Positions 17,138-28,021 of a DNA stretch of 64,000 bases are shown here, in pieces. Below the pieces are notes generated by a model, which ran no database searches, had not been told where the DNA came from, and was given only the letters and a program-made list of their open reading frames with translations. Source of the DNA: Candidatus Thiodiazotropha sp. (ex Myrtea sp. 'scaly one' KF741663) (GTDB taxonomy: Bacteria; Pseudomonadota; Gammaproteobacteria; Chromatiales; Chromatiaceae); contig JAHXIQ010000009.1 in the NCBI GenBank assembly GCA_025655555.1, forward strand, positions 1 through 64,000. Direction: 5' to 3'. Made by a program: the position numbers and the translations under genes. Every line of letters begins with the position of its first letter. Positions within the stretch are counted from its first letter, which is position 1.

Positions 17138-19549
17138 TTACTCCACAGGCGCAGTGGAGGCATGGATGCCGCTAGCCTGTTCGCTTGTTTCGTTCTTAAC
17201 AGTTGGGTTTAGCGGCTGTTCGGAATCGGCTTCTTCTGACTGATACTGCTGAGTTTCTTCTGGCATATTTGACGGTTGGCTTGTGCCATTGATCTGCAGT
17301 AACTGCTGATTGTATTCCTCTTCTGCCATTTGCCGCAGTGTCAGCTCTGCCTGGAGTTTGGCTTCTTCTGAAATTATGTCTGATGTTGGTACTGGTGAGG
17401 GTTGAGTATCCGGTGTCACGGATGTTGACGAAGAGGAAGCGGCAGTATCAGTCTGGCTAGACACCAAGTTTGTATCGCCTTTTATTTCTGACTGAGTATT
17501 CTGTTCAGCGGGTGTCTGTGACTCCTCGATTAAATTCTGCGCCACGACTTCGGGGGTTTGTTGTAAATAGCGGTAGAGATAGCTACTACCTAAGCCAAGT
17601 AGAATAAGCAGGATAAGACTGGCGATAGCAAAAGATGAGAGGGAGCGTCGCTCTCTCGGTAGCTTTTCATCGTTTGTTCTATAGGCTGGAATTGACAGGG
17701 GTTCGGGCTGTTTTGGCTCAACTGGTACCGGTTTGGCCATGGGTGCCGGAGTTGGATCCTTTTCAGGGAATATCTGCAACACCGGTGCTTTTTCTCTGGG
17801 TGTGCCTTCGGTGGTGGAGGGGAACCCGTTAAAGATCAGTTCACTCTCTGTCGGTTCATTCAAACTGGAGATGTGACTATCTGCCGGCTCCTGCTTGCTA
17901 TCCACTGATTCGGTTTGGTGTTCTGGTTTTGGGGCGGAATTGACAGCTTGATGCTGTGCCTCTGAGAGCTGTTGTTGAATCTGCTCGAGTTGTCCTCTCA
18001 ACAGACTGATGTTGTCCTTCAGGCTTGTATTCAGTTGTTCGGCATTTCGGTAGGCCAGTTCCGCTTTTTGTGCCCGATTGTTAAGCGCATCGAGCTGACC
18101 CTCAAGTCGCAGGTTCTCTTCTTCGTAGAATTGATTAGCCTGCTTGAGCGTGGCGAGGCGCTCTTCATCATTTTCGATGAGTAGCTGCTTCTCTTGTTCA
18201 GTCGCCTCAGATTGCAGATGAAGTTGATGATTGTCGGTTTGCAAATCAGTCAGCTTTAGCTGCATCTGCTGCTGTTCACTTTCAAGCTCGAAGACTCGCT
18301 GTCGCAGCTGTTCCGACTCTGCAGACTGCTTGCGCCAGCGCTCCACTTGCGATTGTAAATCCTTATTATCGTGTGAGAGCTGCTCCATTTGTTTCTGCAG
18401 TTCGGCAATTTGCTTAGCGGCTTCACCTGGCTGACCCAGCTCTTCAGAGGAAAGCTGATTTGATGGGGCGGAGGCTATTTCCTCGGCCGCTTGTTGACTG
18501 CTGATTGCACCTGACGTTATGGGTTGGGTAAAGAGGCTGCTCTGGTTTGCGGAATCTTGTGAGCTGTCAGGTACAAAAGAGACAGGTGTAAGCGTATCGT
18601 TACCCTTATCGATAACACGGTTACCACCCAGGTCCATGGCTGCTTTGAGGCGTCCTTCCGCCAATAGCAGCAGCTCTCTGAGGCGTGTGCCGTGTTTGAT
18701 CTGAGGCGCAGAGATGCCAATACTTGCACTTACAGCGTCATCGGTCTCCCCAAGGTAAAACTGTTTGGCTACAAGGTCCTCAATAATTCTACGGCCGATG
18801 TAGCGGGTGCCAATGGCATTCGAAGCAGGGCGCAGAATTGCGTACAACCCCTCTCCAAAATAGGCCATGGTGTCATCAGGATGGATATGCTGATGAATGA
18901 TCTCCGCTGTGGCCAGCAGGATATGCTCAACTGCCGGGCCGCTGTAATGATGGCTGATGCTATCGAACCGGTCGATTTTCAACAGAGCAATGGCTAACTC
19001 ATTTTTATTGCGGATGGCAAAAGAAAGCTCCTTGCTGGCAACTTCCATGAAGTTGCTTTGGCTGGAGATGCCGGGTAGCAATTCGGTCTGATGATCCTCG
19101 TCTGGCAGAATGAAGTAGCTCTCGCTTTCCTGCTTCGAGGCAAGGGTGTTGGTATAACTGATGATGCTTGCGGGATCGAAAGGCTTTGTTACTATTTCAG
19201 TGGCTCCGCTTTCCTGAAGTTCCCTGCGGATATCACTATTCTCTTCATTACCTGTAACAACGATAAAAGGCAGATTACGGACTCGGGTAATCTCCGATTG
19301 CCTGATTTTCTTGAGCAGACCACGGCCATCCAAACGAGGCATGGAGAGATCGGAGAAGATCAGCTGGACATGGGGATGCTCGAGTAACAGTTCCCAGGCT
19401 TGCTGACCATCTTCCGCTTCAATGAGATGGCAGTCTTTCTTCAGGATGTTTTTTAATGAGACACGAACAACTCGAGAGTCGTCTGCGATCAGGATGACCG
19501 GTTTCTCATCTGTGTCTGTGGATGACACGTTTATTGCCTGCTCAGCCAT
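17138..19549 (-). CDS. Response regulator with degenerate GGDEF domain, coiled coil and C-terminal membrane anchor
   Basis: An 803-residue protein of unusual order. A receiver domain at about 18-135 has the acid pair Asp23/Asp24, phospho-acceptor Asp67, Thr99 and Lys122. A GGDEF-fold domain follows at about 170-315, but the signature GGDEF is replaced by FGEGL at 231-235, so diguanylate cyclase activity is not expected. A Gln/Glu-rich coiled coil runs from about 370 to 540, then a Pro/Glu-rich linker, a single membrane span at about 638-660, and a 140-residue Ser/Gln/Glu-rich tail that would be periplasmic. It resembles regulators that scaffold polar machinery. No kinase gene is adjacent. Confidence 0.85.
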   Translation of the reverse strand: MAEQAINVSSTDTDEKPVILIADDSRVVRVSLKNILKKDCHLIEAEDGQQAWELLLEHPHVQLIFSDLSMPRLDGRGLLKKIRQSEITRVRNLPFIVVTGNEENSDIRRELQESGATEIVTKPFDPASIISYTNTLASKQESESYFILPDEDHQTELLPGISSQSNFMEVASKELSFAIRNKNELAIALLKIDRFDSISHHYSGPAVEHILLATAEIIHQHIHPDDTMAYFGEGLYAILRPASNAIGTRYIGRRIIEDLVAKQFYLGETDDAVSASIGISAPQIKHGTRLRELLLLAEGRLKAAMDLGGNRVIDKGNDTLTPVSFVPDSSQDSANQSSLFTQPITSGAISSQQAAEEIASAPSNQLSSEELGQPGEAAKQIAELQKQMEQLSHDNKDLQSQVERWRKQSAESEQLRQRVFELESEQQQMQLKLTDLQTDNHQLHLQSEATEQEKQLLIENDEERLATLKQANQFYEEENLRLEGQLDALNNRAQKAELAYRNAEQLNTSLKDNISLLRGQLEQIQQQLSEAQHQAVNSAPKPEHQTESVDSKQEPADSHISSLNEPTESELIFNGFPSTTEGTPREKAPVLQIFPEKDPTPAPMAKPVPVEPKQPEPLSIPAYRTNDEKLPRERRSLSSFAIASLILLILLGLGSSYLYRYLQQTPEVVAQNLIEESQTPAEQNTQSEIKGDTNLVSSQTDTAASSSSTSVTPDTQPSPVPTSDIISEEAKLQAELTLRQMAEEEYNQQLLQINGTSQPSNMPEETQQYQSEEADSEQPLNPTVKNETSEQASGIHASTAPVE

Positions 19550-20053
19550 GGTAGTCGTTTTGTTCTCAAGGTCTTTGGATATAGGTTTTCTGCTCTTTAA
19601 TTCGACAGTTTATAGAATATCTTTAGATTTAAAAGTGAACTGTTTGTTAACAAAAAAATTGTAACTATATGTATATAAAGAGAAAATACAGTTTTATTTG
19701 GCTTTGATGATAGGGATGAAATGAGAGGTCAATCACTAATTGATCGAGATATTTTTATCTATAAAGATGCCGGTCATCAGCTTGTTTTGCTAAGCGACCT
19801 GCAAGAGAGGGTTTTAAAAACTGAGATGGCATATTGAAAACAGCCGGGTAACATTTCGCACTTTTCATGTTTTCTCGATGATTCCAATTCAAATCATGCG
19901 GTTAGATCCTATTTATAATGAATATTTGAGATATCCGGGCTAGAGGCATGTCGACATCATGAGCTAAACTAACGGCATCGGAAGCCCTCAACAAGGCGCA
20001 GCAACAATTGAGAGGCTGCGGGACAGAAAATTGGAACAGCACGACCCACTTTC
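19550..20053. other. Divergent promoter region, no gene
   Basis: About 500 bases between the minus-strand response regulator gene and the plus-strand HDOD gene. The left two thirds are AT-rich. I found no operator dyad or RNA gene; it presumably carries both promoters. Confidence 0.5.
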
Positions 20054-20968
20054 ATGAGTAAATCAGTATTTCACCTTTCTGATGGCGCACCTGCCGACCT
20101 GGAAGAGGGAAAAAAAGAGCAGGAAAAAGCGAGTGAAGACGCTTCGGTCAAGGAGTTCGTCGAATCTGTTCGCGAGGATCTCCACGCCAATAATATCTAC
20201 CTGCCCACCCTGCCTGCACTGGCCCTGGAGGCCCTGCTGGTGATCAATGATGTGGACAGTTCCTCATCTGATCTGCAAAAGGTTATCTCACGGGATGCGG
20301 CACTCACAGCCCGCTTGATACGATATGCCAATAGTCCCCTTTATCGTGGACTGAATACAATCACCACCATTAAGCCCGCCATCACAAGAATTGGCTTTCA
20401 GAGGGTAAAAAATGCTGTCTACGCAGTCTCCATGAAGGAGGTCTTCAGAACCTCCGTCAAGGAAATTGAAAAGCGCATGGATCATCTCTGGTCACACTCT
20501 GTAAAAGTCGGTGCACAGGCGGCTATGCTGGCAAAAAGCCAGCCTGGATTGGATGCCGATGTGGCTCTTGTGGCGGGACTGGTGCATGACATCGGTCACA
20601 TCCCTCTCCTGACCAAGGCTTGTAAATACGAAAGTCTAATCAGCAAACCCGATGTGTTGGATCGGGTTCTGGAAAAGCTACACACTCAATTGGGCGGCAG
20701 TATCCTCAAACTCTGGAAATTCGATCCGCTTGTAATTGCCGCAGCTGCTGAGCATGAAGATCTGGCCCGCGATCCAGGCGACGCACCTGTCGACTATGTC
20801 GATGTTGTACAAGTTGCCAATATTCTCACTTATGAGGGGAGCGATCATCGTTTGGCGGCTGTCGACAGAGATACCATCAAGGCCTTTTCAAGACTCAAAC
20901 AGGGTGAAAGCCATGAGGCGGATACCATTGATGAGGATACCAAGCACGTGGAGGATGTGGTCTTCTGA
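20054..20968 (+). CDS. HDOD domain signalling protein
   Basis: A 304-residue protein with an HDOD domain at about 45-245, including the LPTLPALALEALLVIND opening and an intact HDIGH at 178-182. HDOD proteins act in signal transduction, often with chemotaxis or c-di-GMP circuits, usually without proven hydrolase activity. The first 40 residues are charged and probably flexible; the C-terminal 35 residues are acidic. It is divergent from the REC-GGDEF-like protein gene and ends 2 bases from the convergent maf gene. Confidence 0.9.
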   Translation: MSKSVFHLSDGAPADLEEGKKEQEKASEDASVKEFVESVREDLHANNIYLPTLPALALEALLVINDVDSSSSDLQKVISRDAALTARLIRYANSPLYRGLNTITTIKPAITRIGFQRVKNAVYAVSMKEVFRTSVKEIEKRMDHLWSHSVKVGAQAAMLAKSQPGLDADVALVAGLVHDIGHIPLLTKACKYESLISKPDVLDRVLEKLHTQLGGSILKLWKFDPLVIAAAAEHEDLARDPGDAPVDYVDVVQVANILTYEGSDHRLAAVDRDTIKAFSRLKQGESHEADTIDEDTKHVEDVVF

Positions 20969-20970
20969 GT

Positions 20971-21567
20971 TTATGGACCGAGTACGCCGACTCCTTCATT
21001 ACGAAGCATATTGACCAGACGTATCAGAGGCAGGCCGATGAGCGAGGAGGGATCATCTCCCTCCATGCGCTGAAATAGACAGATGCCCAGCCCTTCAGAC
21101 TTAAATGATCCGGCACAGTTATAGGGTTTTTCCAGGTGCAGGTAGTACTCGATCTCATCGCGAGTCAATTCTCGGAACTCCACATGAAAAGGTTCACACC
21201 ATAATTGTGTGTTGCCAGTGGTGCTGTGATGCAGACACAGACCGGTGAGGAAACTGACACGTTTACCGGATGCCTGCATCAATTGCTCGACGGCTTTCTC
21301 ATGGTTACCGGGTTTACCCAGTATTTGGCCTTCAATGGTAGCGACCTGATCAGAACCGATGATCAGTGCATTAGGATGAGATTCAGCAACGGCTTTGGCT
21401 TTACTCTCAGCCAGCCTGGAAACCAGCATTTCTGCAGTTTCGTCAACCAGAGCCGACTCATCGACAGCAGGGGAGACACTGCTGAACTCCATGCCTAGGC
21501 GGCTGAGCAGTTCTCTGCGAAAGGGAGAGCTTGATGCAAGTATCAGTGGAGGGTGGGTTTGTGGCAT
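20971..21567 (-). CDS. maf: Maf-like nucleotide pyrophosphatase (YceF type)
   Basis: Hydrolyses non-canonical or modified nucleoside triphosphates; the E. coli YceF branch prefers m7GTP. The 198-residue protein has the Maf start LILASSSPFRRELL, the acidic SPAVDESA loop, the IIGSDQVA segment and FKSEGLG. The ATG at 21567 is preferred to TTG 21579 because GGAA lies about 10 bases upstream. In E. coli yceF is divergent from yceD-rpmF-plsX; here the oadGAB genes have been placed between them. Confidence 0.9.
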   Translation of the reverse strand: MPQTHPPLILASSSPFRRELLSRLGMEFSSVSPAVDESALVDETAEMLVSRLAESKAKAVAESHPNALIIGSDQVATIEGQILGKPGNHEKAVEQLMQASGKRVSFLTGLCLHHSTTGNTQLWCEPFHVEFRELTRDEIEYYLHLEKPYNCAGSFKSEGLGICLFQRMEGDDPSSLIGLPLIRLVNMLRNEGVGVLGP

Positions 21568-21858
21568 TGAGGGTTCCAAAATACTTTCGTGTGGCCATCA
21601 TAAAGTTTGGTAGCCTTGTGGTGAAGGGCGGCATGGTACCAGATGAATTTGCACTTTAAAGCGATGCCGACTATTTTCATGGCATTATTGGTATATCATT
21701 GGGTAGTTTAATGCTTACCATGGATATTCTAAATAAAGGCTGGATATTGCATTAAGAACAATATGTTAACCTCGATTTTGAATAATACTGATGCTTGACA
21801 ACGAATGTTTGGACAACGTAGAAAGAGCCGAATAACGACTACGAGATGAAATAAACTG

Positions 21859-22119
21859 ATGCCAATAACAGATATGCTTATGTCGGGTGTGAGCCTGATG
21901 CTAGTTGGAATGGGGATCGTTTTCACGTTCCTGCTGGTGCTGGTCTTTACCATGAAAGGCATGTCCAAGTTGGCAATTTTTGTGGCTGAGCGACATGGGA
22001 GTTCTGAGGCGCAATCCCATCATCCTTCGACAGCCCTGCAAGGGCAGGCCGGTACAAGGGGTGATTTGATAGCAGTGATTTCGGCAGCAGTTTCCCGGTA
22101 TCGCGCGACCCACAGTTAA
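21859..22119 (+). CDS. oadG: Oxaloacetate decarboxylase gamma chain
   Basis: Small membrane subunit of the Na+-pumping oxaloacetate decarboxylase. The 86-residue protein has one N-terminal span (LMLVGMGIVFTFLLVLVFTM) and a hydrophilic tail, as in OadG, which anchors the alpha subunit to OadB and helps bind zinc; two adjacent His occur in the tail. It is first in oadG-oadA-oadB. Confidence 0.88.
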   Translation: MPITDMLMSGVSLMLVGMGIVFTFLLVLVFTMKGMSKLAIFVAERHGSSEAQSHHPSTALQGQAGTRGDLIAVISAAVSRYRATHS

Positions 22120-22188
22120 CCTGTTGGAGTTCTTCTTCTTTTAATTAACACCTGTTACAGGCTGTTCACAGACAACGGCGGCTAGTTT

Positions 22189-23970
22189 ATGAGCGAAACC
22201 AAACCACTCGGTATCACAGATGTTGTCCTTCGCGATGCGCATCAATCTCTCTTTGCAACCAGAATGCGAATTGAGGATATGCTGCCCATTGCCGAGAAAC
22301 TCGATAAGGTTGGATTCTGGTCTCTGGAGACCTGGGGCGGCGCGACATTTGATGCCTGTATCCGTTTTCTCGGAGAGGATCCATGGGAACGCATTCGGAC
22401 ACTGAAGGCTGCGATGCCGAACACGCCGATGCAAATGTTGTTCAGGGGACAGAACATCTTGGGTTATCGGCACTATGCTGATGATGTGGTGAAAAAGTTC
22501 GTCGAGCGTGCCGCCACCAATGGTGTCGATGTCTTTCGCATCTTTGATGCGATGAACGATCTCCGCAATTTAGAGACGGCCGTCCAGGCAACACTGGATG
22601 TGGACAAGCACGCCCAAGGCACCATGTCTTATACCGTGAGTCCGGTGCACAATATGGATTACTGGCTCGATATGGGCCGGCGACTGGAGGATATGGGGTG
22701 CCAATCTATCTGCATCAAGGATATGGCCGGTCTGCTCAATCCCTATGTCGCCTTTGATCTGGTGACACAGCTGAAAGAGAATGTCTCCATCCCCATTGCC
22801 ATGCAGTCCCATGCCACAACCGGCATGAGCACGACTACCAATATCAAGGCTGCCGAGGCGGGCATCGATATGCTCGATACCTCCATCTCCTCCATGAGTA
22901 TGACCTATGGTCACTCAGCGACGGAGTCGGTCGTGGCGATTTTGCAGGAGAACGATCGCGATACGGGGCTCAATCTTGAGCTACTGGAAGAGATCGCCGC
23001 CTACTTTCGTGAAGTACGTAAGAAGTACGCCAAGTTTGAAGGTTCTCTCAGAGGTGTCGATTCCCGCATACTGGTCGCCCAGGTGCCAGGCGGCATGCTG
23101 ACCAATATGGAAAATCAACTGCGCGAGCAGGGCGCAACGGACAAACTTGATGATGTGCTGGAAGAGATCCCGCGTGTAAGAAAGGATCTTGGTTATATTC
23201 CCCTGGTGACGCCCACTTCACAGATCGTGGGTACGCAGGCTGTCATCAATGTTCTCATGGGGGAGCGCTATAAGACCATCGCCAAAGAGACGGAAGGTGT
23301 TCTCAAAGGCGAATATGGTGCGACACCGGCACCGGTTAATGCCGAGTTACAGGCACGGGTGCTCGGAGATGATAAAGAACCGGTGACTTGTCGCCCGGCA
23401 GACCTGCTGGACGATGAGATGGATAAGCTCACCACTGAATTTAATGAGCTGGCCAAAGAGCACAATATCGACGTTGCCGATGCGGAAGTGGATGATGTGC
23501 TGATCTATGCGCTCTTCCCACAGGTCGGGTTGAAGTTCCTCAAGAATCGGAACAACCCGGATGCCTTCGAGCCTGCTCCGGGCAGTGAGCCTGCACCTGT
23601 TGCAGCAGCTGCTCCTGCGGCTCCCGCCGCCGGTGGCCCCGAAGCCTATCAGGTGGAAGTCAACGGTGTAACCTACAACGTCAAGGTCTCACCTGCCGGG
23701 GCTGTCACTGAAGTGGCGCCGGCTGCTGCACCCACGCCTGCTCCAGCATCGAGTGGGGGTGCAAATATCACCGCACCGCTGTCAGGTAACATACACAGCA
23801 TCAAAGTGGCTGCAGGACAGAGTGTGAATACAGGGGATGTGGTTATGGTGCTGGAGGCCATGAAAATGGAGACCGAGGTTCGAGCCTCCTCTTCAGGCAC
23901 TGTTGCCCAAATCCTGGTCAAGGAAGGCGATGCAGTGCAGGTCGGTACGCCTCTGCTGAGTCTATCCTGA
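22189..23970 (+). CDS. oadA: Oxaloacetate decarboxylase alpha chain (biotin-dependent)
   Basis: Transfers CO2 from oxaloacetate to biotin. The 593 residues comprise a carboxyltransferase TIM barrel at 5-270 with the [12 protein letters not shown] substrate/metal motif, the conserved PYC/OAD linker domain to about 470, a flexible Ala/Pro-rich hinge at about 465-525, and a C-terminal biotinyl domain with EAMKMET, whose second Lys carries biotin. The reaction yields pyruvate and, with OadB, exports Na+. It lies 69 bases after oadG and 1 base before oadB. Confidence 0.96.
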   Translation: MSETKPLGITDVVLRDAHQSLFATRMRIEDMLPIAEKLDKVGFWSLETWGGATFDACIRFLGEDPWERIRTLKAAMPNTPMQMLFRGQNILGYRHYADDVVKKFVERAATNGVDVFRIFDAMNDLRNLETAVQATLDVDKHAQGTMSYTVSPVHNMDYWLDMGRRLEDMGCQSICIKDMAGLLNPYVAFDLVTQLKENVSIPIAMQSHATTGMSTTTNIKAAEAGIDMLDTSISSMSMTYGHSATESVVAILQENDRDTGLNLELLEEIAAYFREVRKKYAKFEGSLRGVDSRILVAQVPGGMLTNMENQLREQGATDKLDDVLEEIPRVRKDLGYIPLVTPTSQIVGTQAVINVLMGERYKTIAKETEGVLKGEYGATPAPVNAELQARVLGDDKEPVTCRPADLLDDEMDKLTTEFNELAKEHNIDVADAEVDDVLIYALFPQVGLKFLKNRNNPDAFEPAPGSEPAPVAAAAPAAPAAGGPEAYQVEVNGVTYNVKVSPAGAVTEVAPAAAPTPAPASSGGANITAPLSGNIHSIKVAAGQSVNTGDVVMVLEAMKMETEVRASSSGTVAQILVKEGDAVQVGTPLLSLS

Positions 23971-23971
23971 T

Positions 23972-25111
23972 ATGGTTGAGATAGGCGTAGATGCACTTTG
24001 GCAGTCCACCGGGATAGCCAATCTTACTTGGGGGCAGACACTCATGATGGGTGTCGGCTGCCTTCTTATCTACTTGGCGGTGATGAAGAAATTTGAGCCG
24101 CTATTGCTGGTCCCCATCGGTTTTGGCGCCATTCTCAGCAACATCCCATTGGCAGGCATCGGCGGCAGTGAAGGATTGTTGGGTTATATTTATCAAGTGG
24201 GGATAGAGACGGGTGTCTTCCCGTTGCTCATCTTCATGGGCGTTGGGGCATTAACCGATTTCGGTGCATTGATCGCCAGGCCCTCGACACTATTCCTAGG
24301 CGCAGCTGCTCAGTTCGGCATATTTGTGACCCTGCTGGGTGCCTTGGCGCTGAACTTCATTCCTGGTTTTGATTTCACACTGGCTGATGCCTCTGCTATT
24401 GCGATTATCGGTGGGGCGGATGGCCCCACGGCAATCTTTCTGGCGTCAAGACTCTCACCTGATCTATTGGGTGCGATTGCAGTGGCGGCTTATTCGTATA
24501 TGGCGCTTGTACCGATTATTCAGCCGCCAATCATGCGTTTGTTGACGACGGAAAAGGAAAGAAACGTGGTCATGCAGCAGATGCGGCACGTGAACAAACT
24601 GGAGAAGATCCTGTTTCCGTTTGCTGTGTTGCTCCTCTGTCTTATCTTTCTTCCCTCGGCAGCACCGCTGATTGGTATGCTGACATTCGGAAATCTACTT
24701 CGGGAATGTGGCGTGGTCGAGCGCTTGAGCCATGCGGCACAGAACGAGATCATCAATATTGTGACGATTTTTCTCGGTCTTGCCGTGGGGTCCAAACTCT
24801 CGGCGGATAAATTCCTGACTATTGATACATTGGGTATACTTGCTTTGGGCGCGTTCGCCTTCTGTATCGGTACCGCGGCAGGCCTCCTCATGGGCAAGGT
24901 GATGCACCGGGTGTCAGGTGGCAAGGTCAATCCGCTGATCGGTGCCGCCGGCGTCTCGGCCGTGCCCATGGCCGCACGTGTGGTGAATAAGGTCGGTTTG
25001 GAAACCAATCACCACAACTTTCTGCTGATGCATGCCATGGGACCCAATGTGGCCGGTGTCATCGGTTCTGCCGTTGCCGCAGGTGTGCTGTTGGCTCTCG
25101 TCGGCGGTTGA
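23972..25111 (+). CDS. oadB: Oxaloacetate decarboxylase beta chain (Na+ pump)
   Basis: Integral membrane subunit that decarboxylates carboxybiotin and moves Na+ outward. The 379 residues form about 9-11 spans. The conserved [18 protein letters not shown] loop, with the Na+-binding Asp, is present, as are the LGLAVGSKL and [14 protein letters not shown] segments. The length fits the shorter OadB/GcdB class. It closes the oad operon ahead of a strong hairpin. Confidence 0.95.
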   Translation: MVEIGVDALWQSTGIANLTWGQTLMMGVGCLLIYLAVMKKFEPLLLVPIGFGAILSNIPLAGIGGSEGLLGYIYQVGIETGVFPLLIFMGVGALTDFGALIARPSTLFLGAAAQFGIFVTLLGALALNFIPGFDFTLADASAIAIIGGADGPTAIFLASRLSPDLLGAIAVAAYSYMALVPIIQPPIMRLLTTEKERNVVMQQMRHVNKLEKILFPFAVLLLCLIFLPSAAPLIGMLTFGNLLRECGVVERLSHAAQNEIINIVTIFLGLAVGSKLSADKFLTIDTLGILALGAFAFCIGTAAGLLMGKVMHRVSGGKVNPLIGAAGVSAVPMAARVVNKVGLETNHHNFLLMHAMGPNVAGVIGSAVAAGVLLALVGG

Positions 25112-25126
25112 TACAATTAGTCCCAA

Positions 25127-25157
25127 GGACTCCCGTGTTGTTTTGACACGGGAGTCC
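25127..25157 (+). terminator. Perfect 12-bp hairpin after oadB
   Basis: GGACTCCCGTGT at 25127-25138 and its exact complement at 25146-25157 enclose a 7-base loop. It lies 16 bases after the oadB stop. No T-run follows, so it may act as a weak terminator or processing site that separates oad from the yceD operon. Confidence 0.55.
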
Positions 25158-25181
25158 CTCCCGTAATATTATTGCCCGCTT

Positions 25182-25706
25182 ATGTCGCAGCGCATGCCCG
25201 ATCGCCTGGATCCCTGGCGTTTTGCAGATCTTGGTAAAGAGATCAGTGGACAGACTCCTTTGGATTCTCTGCCCAGGCTAAGTGCCTGCCTGTTGGATCG
25301 TGCGGGAGAAGTTGCTTTCGACCTGCACTTTCAGAGGGACCTGCAGCGGCGAGCCACCCTCACAGGAGTGATCAGTGCTGTTCTGGTACTTGAGTGCCAG
25401 CGGTGTCTGAAGGCGGTAGAGCTGCCTGTCGAGACTGAAATGGCCATAGCATTTGTCGAGGGGTACGATCAGGCGGCACAACTGTCTGAGGAACTTGATC
25501 CGTGCATGGTGGAAGATGGACAGGTTCAATTCATGGATTTGATCGAGGATGAGTTGCTGTTAATGCTGCCGCAGGTTGCGATGCATGAACCAGATGTATG
25601 TCAGAAGCCGTTGACTGAGATGGCTGATGAGAAGCCAGTGGTGCAGGAAGCGCTGATTGGAGAAAACCCGTTTGCAGTTCTATCTGAACTGAAACGTGAA
25701 AAGTAG
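25182..25706 (+). CDS. yceD: YceD/DUF177 family protein
   Basis: A 174-residue cytoplasmic protein of the DUF177 family, which in most bacteria precedes rpmF and in plants is needed for 23S rRNA accumulation. The LECQRCL motif of the family is present, with further Cys residues near the C-terminal half. The start may be at 25182 or the internal ATG 25194; no strong ribosome site separates them. It opens the conserved rpmF-plsX-fab cluster. Confidence 0.88.
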   Translation: MSQRMPDRLDPWRFADLGKEISGQTPLDSLPRLSACLLDRAGEVAFDLHFQRDLQRRATLTGVISAVLVLECQRCLKAVELPVETEMAIAFVEGYDQAAQLSEELDPCMVEDGQVQFMDLIEDELLLMLPQVAMHEPDVCQKPLTEMADEKPVVQEALIGENPFAVLSELKREK

Positions 25707-25741
25707 TAGATTTTTTTAGACTTAGATTCAGGAGATCAGCC

Positions 25742-25921
25742 ATGGCTGTTCAAAAAAGTAAAAAGACCCCTTCACGACGCGGCATGCGTCGTTCTCATGA
25801 CGCACTTCAGGGTGAAACCCTGTCCATCGATTCCACCTCTGGTGAGGTGCATCTGCGTCATCATGTGACCGCTGATGGCTTTTACAAGGGCCGCAAGGTT
25901 GTCGACGCCAAGGGCGAGTAA
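25742..25921 (+). CDS. rpmF: 50S ribosomal protein L32
   Basis: A 59-residue basic protein starting [20 protein letters not shown], the invariant L32 opening, with the [11 protein letters not shown] ending seen in gammaproteobacteria (E. coli L32 has 57). The zinc-binding cysteines of some L32 forms are absent, as usual in this group. A GGAG site lies just upstream. It is 35 bases after yceD. Confidence 0.96.
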   Translation: MAVQKSKKTPSRRGMRRSHDALQGETLSIDSTSGEVHLRHHVTADGFYKGRKVVDAKGE

Positions 25922-25952
25922 TTTCTCGATCTCCCTATCTTTGGTGAGTTAT

Positions 25953-25990
25953 GAACCCGTGCACTGGGCCAGTCCCTCTGCCGGGTTCTT
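25953..25990 (+). terminator. Hairpin between rpmF and plsX
   Basis: GAACCCG at 25953-25959 pairs with CGGGTTC at 25982-25988, followed by TTT. It is about 30 bases after rpmF and probably gives partial termination, so L32 can be made in excess of the lipid enzymes. Confidence 0.45.
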
Positions 25991-26015
25991 TACATCTGGG
26001 TATTTTCTGTAGCGA

Positions 26016-27038
26016 ATGAGCAAGCCAGTCACAATCTCGTTAGATGCTATGGGTGGCGATTTCGGGGCTGAAGTGATTGTGCCCGCTGCGCTCAAGTATC
26101 TCTCACGGGACAAGGAGAGCCGCCTGATCTTGGTTGGGCGCCAGGAAGTCCTTCAGCAGAGACTTGGCAATCATTCCTTTGGCGATCGTCTTACTATCCA
26201 GCATGCATCCGAAACGGTGGAGATGGATGAGTTGCCCTCCAAGGCCCTGCGGGGTAAAAAAGACTCCTCCATGCGTGTGGCCATCAATTTGGTCAAGAGT
26301 GGCGAGGCTGATGCCTGTGTCAGTGCAGGCAATACCGGTGCACTGATGGCCACTTCCCGATTCGTCCTCAAGATGTTACCTAATATCGATCGCCCGGCGA
26401 TTATCACTGCACTGCCATCTATTGAGGGGCAGACTTACATGCTGGACCTGGGTGCCAACGTGGACTGTACGGCGGATCATCTGTTTCAGTTTGCCGTGAT
26501 GGGGAGTGAGCAGGTATCAGCAGTGGCTGAGATCGCCAATCCGCGCATAGGTCTGCTGAATATCGGTCAGGAAGAGATAAAGGGCAACGAGCAGGTCAAA
26601 GGTGCGCACGAACTGCTAGCCAGTACCTCACTGAATTATGTGGGATATGTCGAAGGTGATGACATCTACAAGGGCGGTACAGATGTCATCGTCTCCGATG
26701 GCTTTGTCGGTAACATTGCACTCAAAAGCAGTGAAGGGGTGGCAAAAATGATCAGCCACTTCATGAAGCAGGGATTCCAGAAAAATATCCTGACCAAGCT
26801 GGCGGGACTGATTGCGCTGCCTGTGCTGCATGGCCTGCGCCGCAGAATTGATCCACGACGCTACAATGGTGCCAGCCTGCTGGGGCTTAGAGGTATCGTG
26901 ATCAAGAGTCATGGCGGGGCGGATGAACTGGCTTTTATGAATGCAATTTCCATCGCGAAGAAAGAGGTACTGGCCGATGTAACCGGCCGAATCGCTGAAC
27001 AGGTGAAAACGCATATGGAAAAGAGGAAGATCGCGTGA
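26016..27038 (+). CDS. plsX: Phosphate acyltransferase PlsX
   Basis: Converts acyl-ACP and phosphate to acyl phosphate, the first committed step toward phosphatidic acid through PlsY. It is a peripheral membrane enzyme. The 340 residues start with [11 protein letters not shown] and contain [11 protein letters not shown] and DLGANVD, all PlsX signatures. The stop overlaps the GTG start of fabH by four bases. Confidence 0.97.
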   Translation: MSKPVTISLDAMGGDFGAEVIVPAALKYLSRDKESRLILVGRQEVLQQRLGNHSFGDRLTIQHASETVEMDELPSKALRGKKDSSMRVAINLVKSGEADACVSAGNTGALMATSRFVLKMLPNIDRPAIITALPSIEGQTYMLDLGANVDCTADHLFQFAVMGSEQVSAVAEIANPRIGLLNIGQEEIKGNEQVKGAHELLASTSLNYVGYVEGDDIYKGGTDVIVSDGFVGNIALKSSEGVAKMISHFMKQGFQKNILTKLAGLIALPVLHGLRRRIDPRRYNGASLLGLRGIVIKSHGGADELAFMNAISIAKKEVLADVTGRIAEQVKTHMEKRKIA

Positions 27039-28003
27039 TCTATTCCAGGATTACCGGCACGGGTGGATATCTTCCCGACAATGTCGTGACCAACAAGGAT
27101 CTTGAGAAGATCGTTGACACCACAGAGCAGTGGATCGTCGAGAGAACCGGCATTCATAAGCGTCATATTGCCCGCGAAGATGAATATACCTGCGATCTGG
27201 CTGAGCAGGCTGCTCGTAACGCACTGGATATGGCAGGGCTTTCTCCACAGGATATCGATTTGATCGTTGTGGCGACGACGACTGCCGATCAAGTTTTTCC
27301 TAGCACAGCTTGCCTACTGCAGGCTCGTCTGGGTATCCACGGACCGGCGGCTTTTGATGTGCAGGCGGTCTGTACTGGATTTGTCTATGCACTCAGTGTG
27401 GCTGATCAATTTATTAAATCCGGTTCGGCAACCAAGGCTTTAGTCGTCGGCGCCGAGACTGTATCCAGGATTATCGATTGGACCGATCGTAATACCTGTG
27501 TCCTGTTCGGTGACGGAGCGGGTGCTGTAGTGATCGAAGCCAGTGATGAGCCTGGCATTATCTCCACCCATCTGCATGCCGATGGGGCCTTTGAGCAGCT
27601 TCTACGCGTACCGGGGGGTATTTCCCGGGGTTATTCGCAACTGCAAGAGGGTAACGCCTACATGGAGATGCGGGGCAATGAAGTCTTCAAGATGGCGGTC
27701 ACCACGCTGGGTCGGATTGTCGATGAGACATTGGCGGCCAATGATATGAAGAAATCCGACATCGATTGGCTGATCCCACATCAGGCCAACATTCGTATCA
27801 TCAATGCCACGGCGAAAAAATTACAGACCCCTATGGATCGCGTTGTGGTTACCGTACACGAGCATGGCAATACCTCTGCCGCCTCTGTACCTCTGGCTCT
27901 CGATGTGGCAGTCAGGGATGGACGTATTCAGCGGGGTGAAACCCTTCTCATGGAGGCCTTCGGTGGTGGTTTCACCTGGGGCTCCGTGTTGGCGAAATTT
28001 TAA
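27035..28003 (+). CDS. fabH: 3-oxoacyl-ACP synthase III (KAS III)
   Basis: Initiates fatty-acid synthesis by condensing acetyl-CoA with malonyl-ACP. The catalytic triad is visible: Cys113 in QAVCTGF, His in PHQANIRI and Asn in [10 protein letters not shown]. The 322-residue length is standard. The start is GTG 27035, coupled to plsX by a GTGA overlap. Confidence 0.97.
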   Translation: MIYSRITGTGGYLPDNVVTNKDLEKIVDTTEQWIVERTGIHKRHIAREDEYTCDLAEQAARNALDMAGLSPQDIDLIVVATTTADQVFPSTACLLQARLGIHGPAAFDVQAVCTGFVYALSVADQFIKSGSATKALVVGAETVSRIIDWTDRNTCVLFGDGAGAVVIEASDEPGIISTHLHADGAFEQLLRVPGGISRGYSQLQEGNAYMEMRGNEVFKMAVTTLGRIVDETLAANDMKKSDIDWLIPHQANIRIINATAKKLQTPMDRVVVTVHEHGNTSAASVPLALDVAVRDGRIQRGETLLMEAFGGGFTWGSVLAKF

Positions 28004-28021
28004 TTCGACGCATTAATTCTC

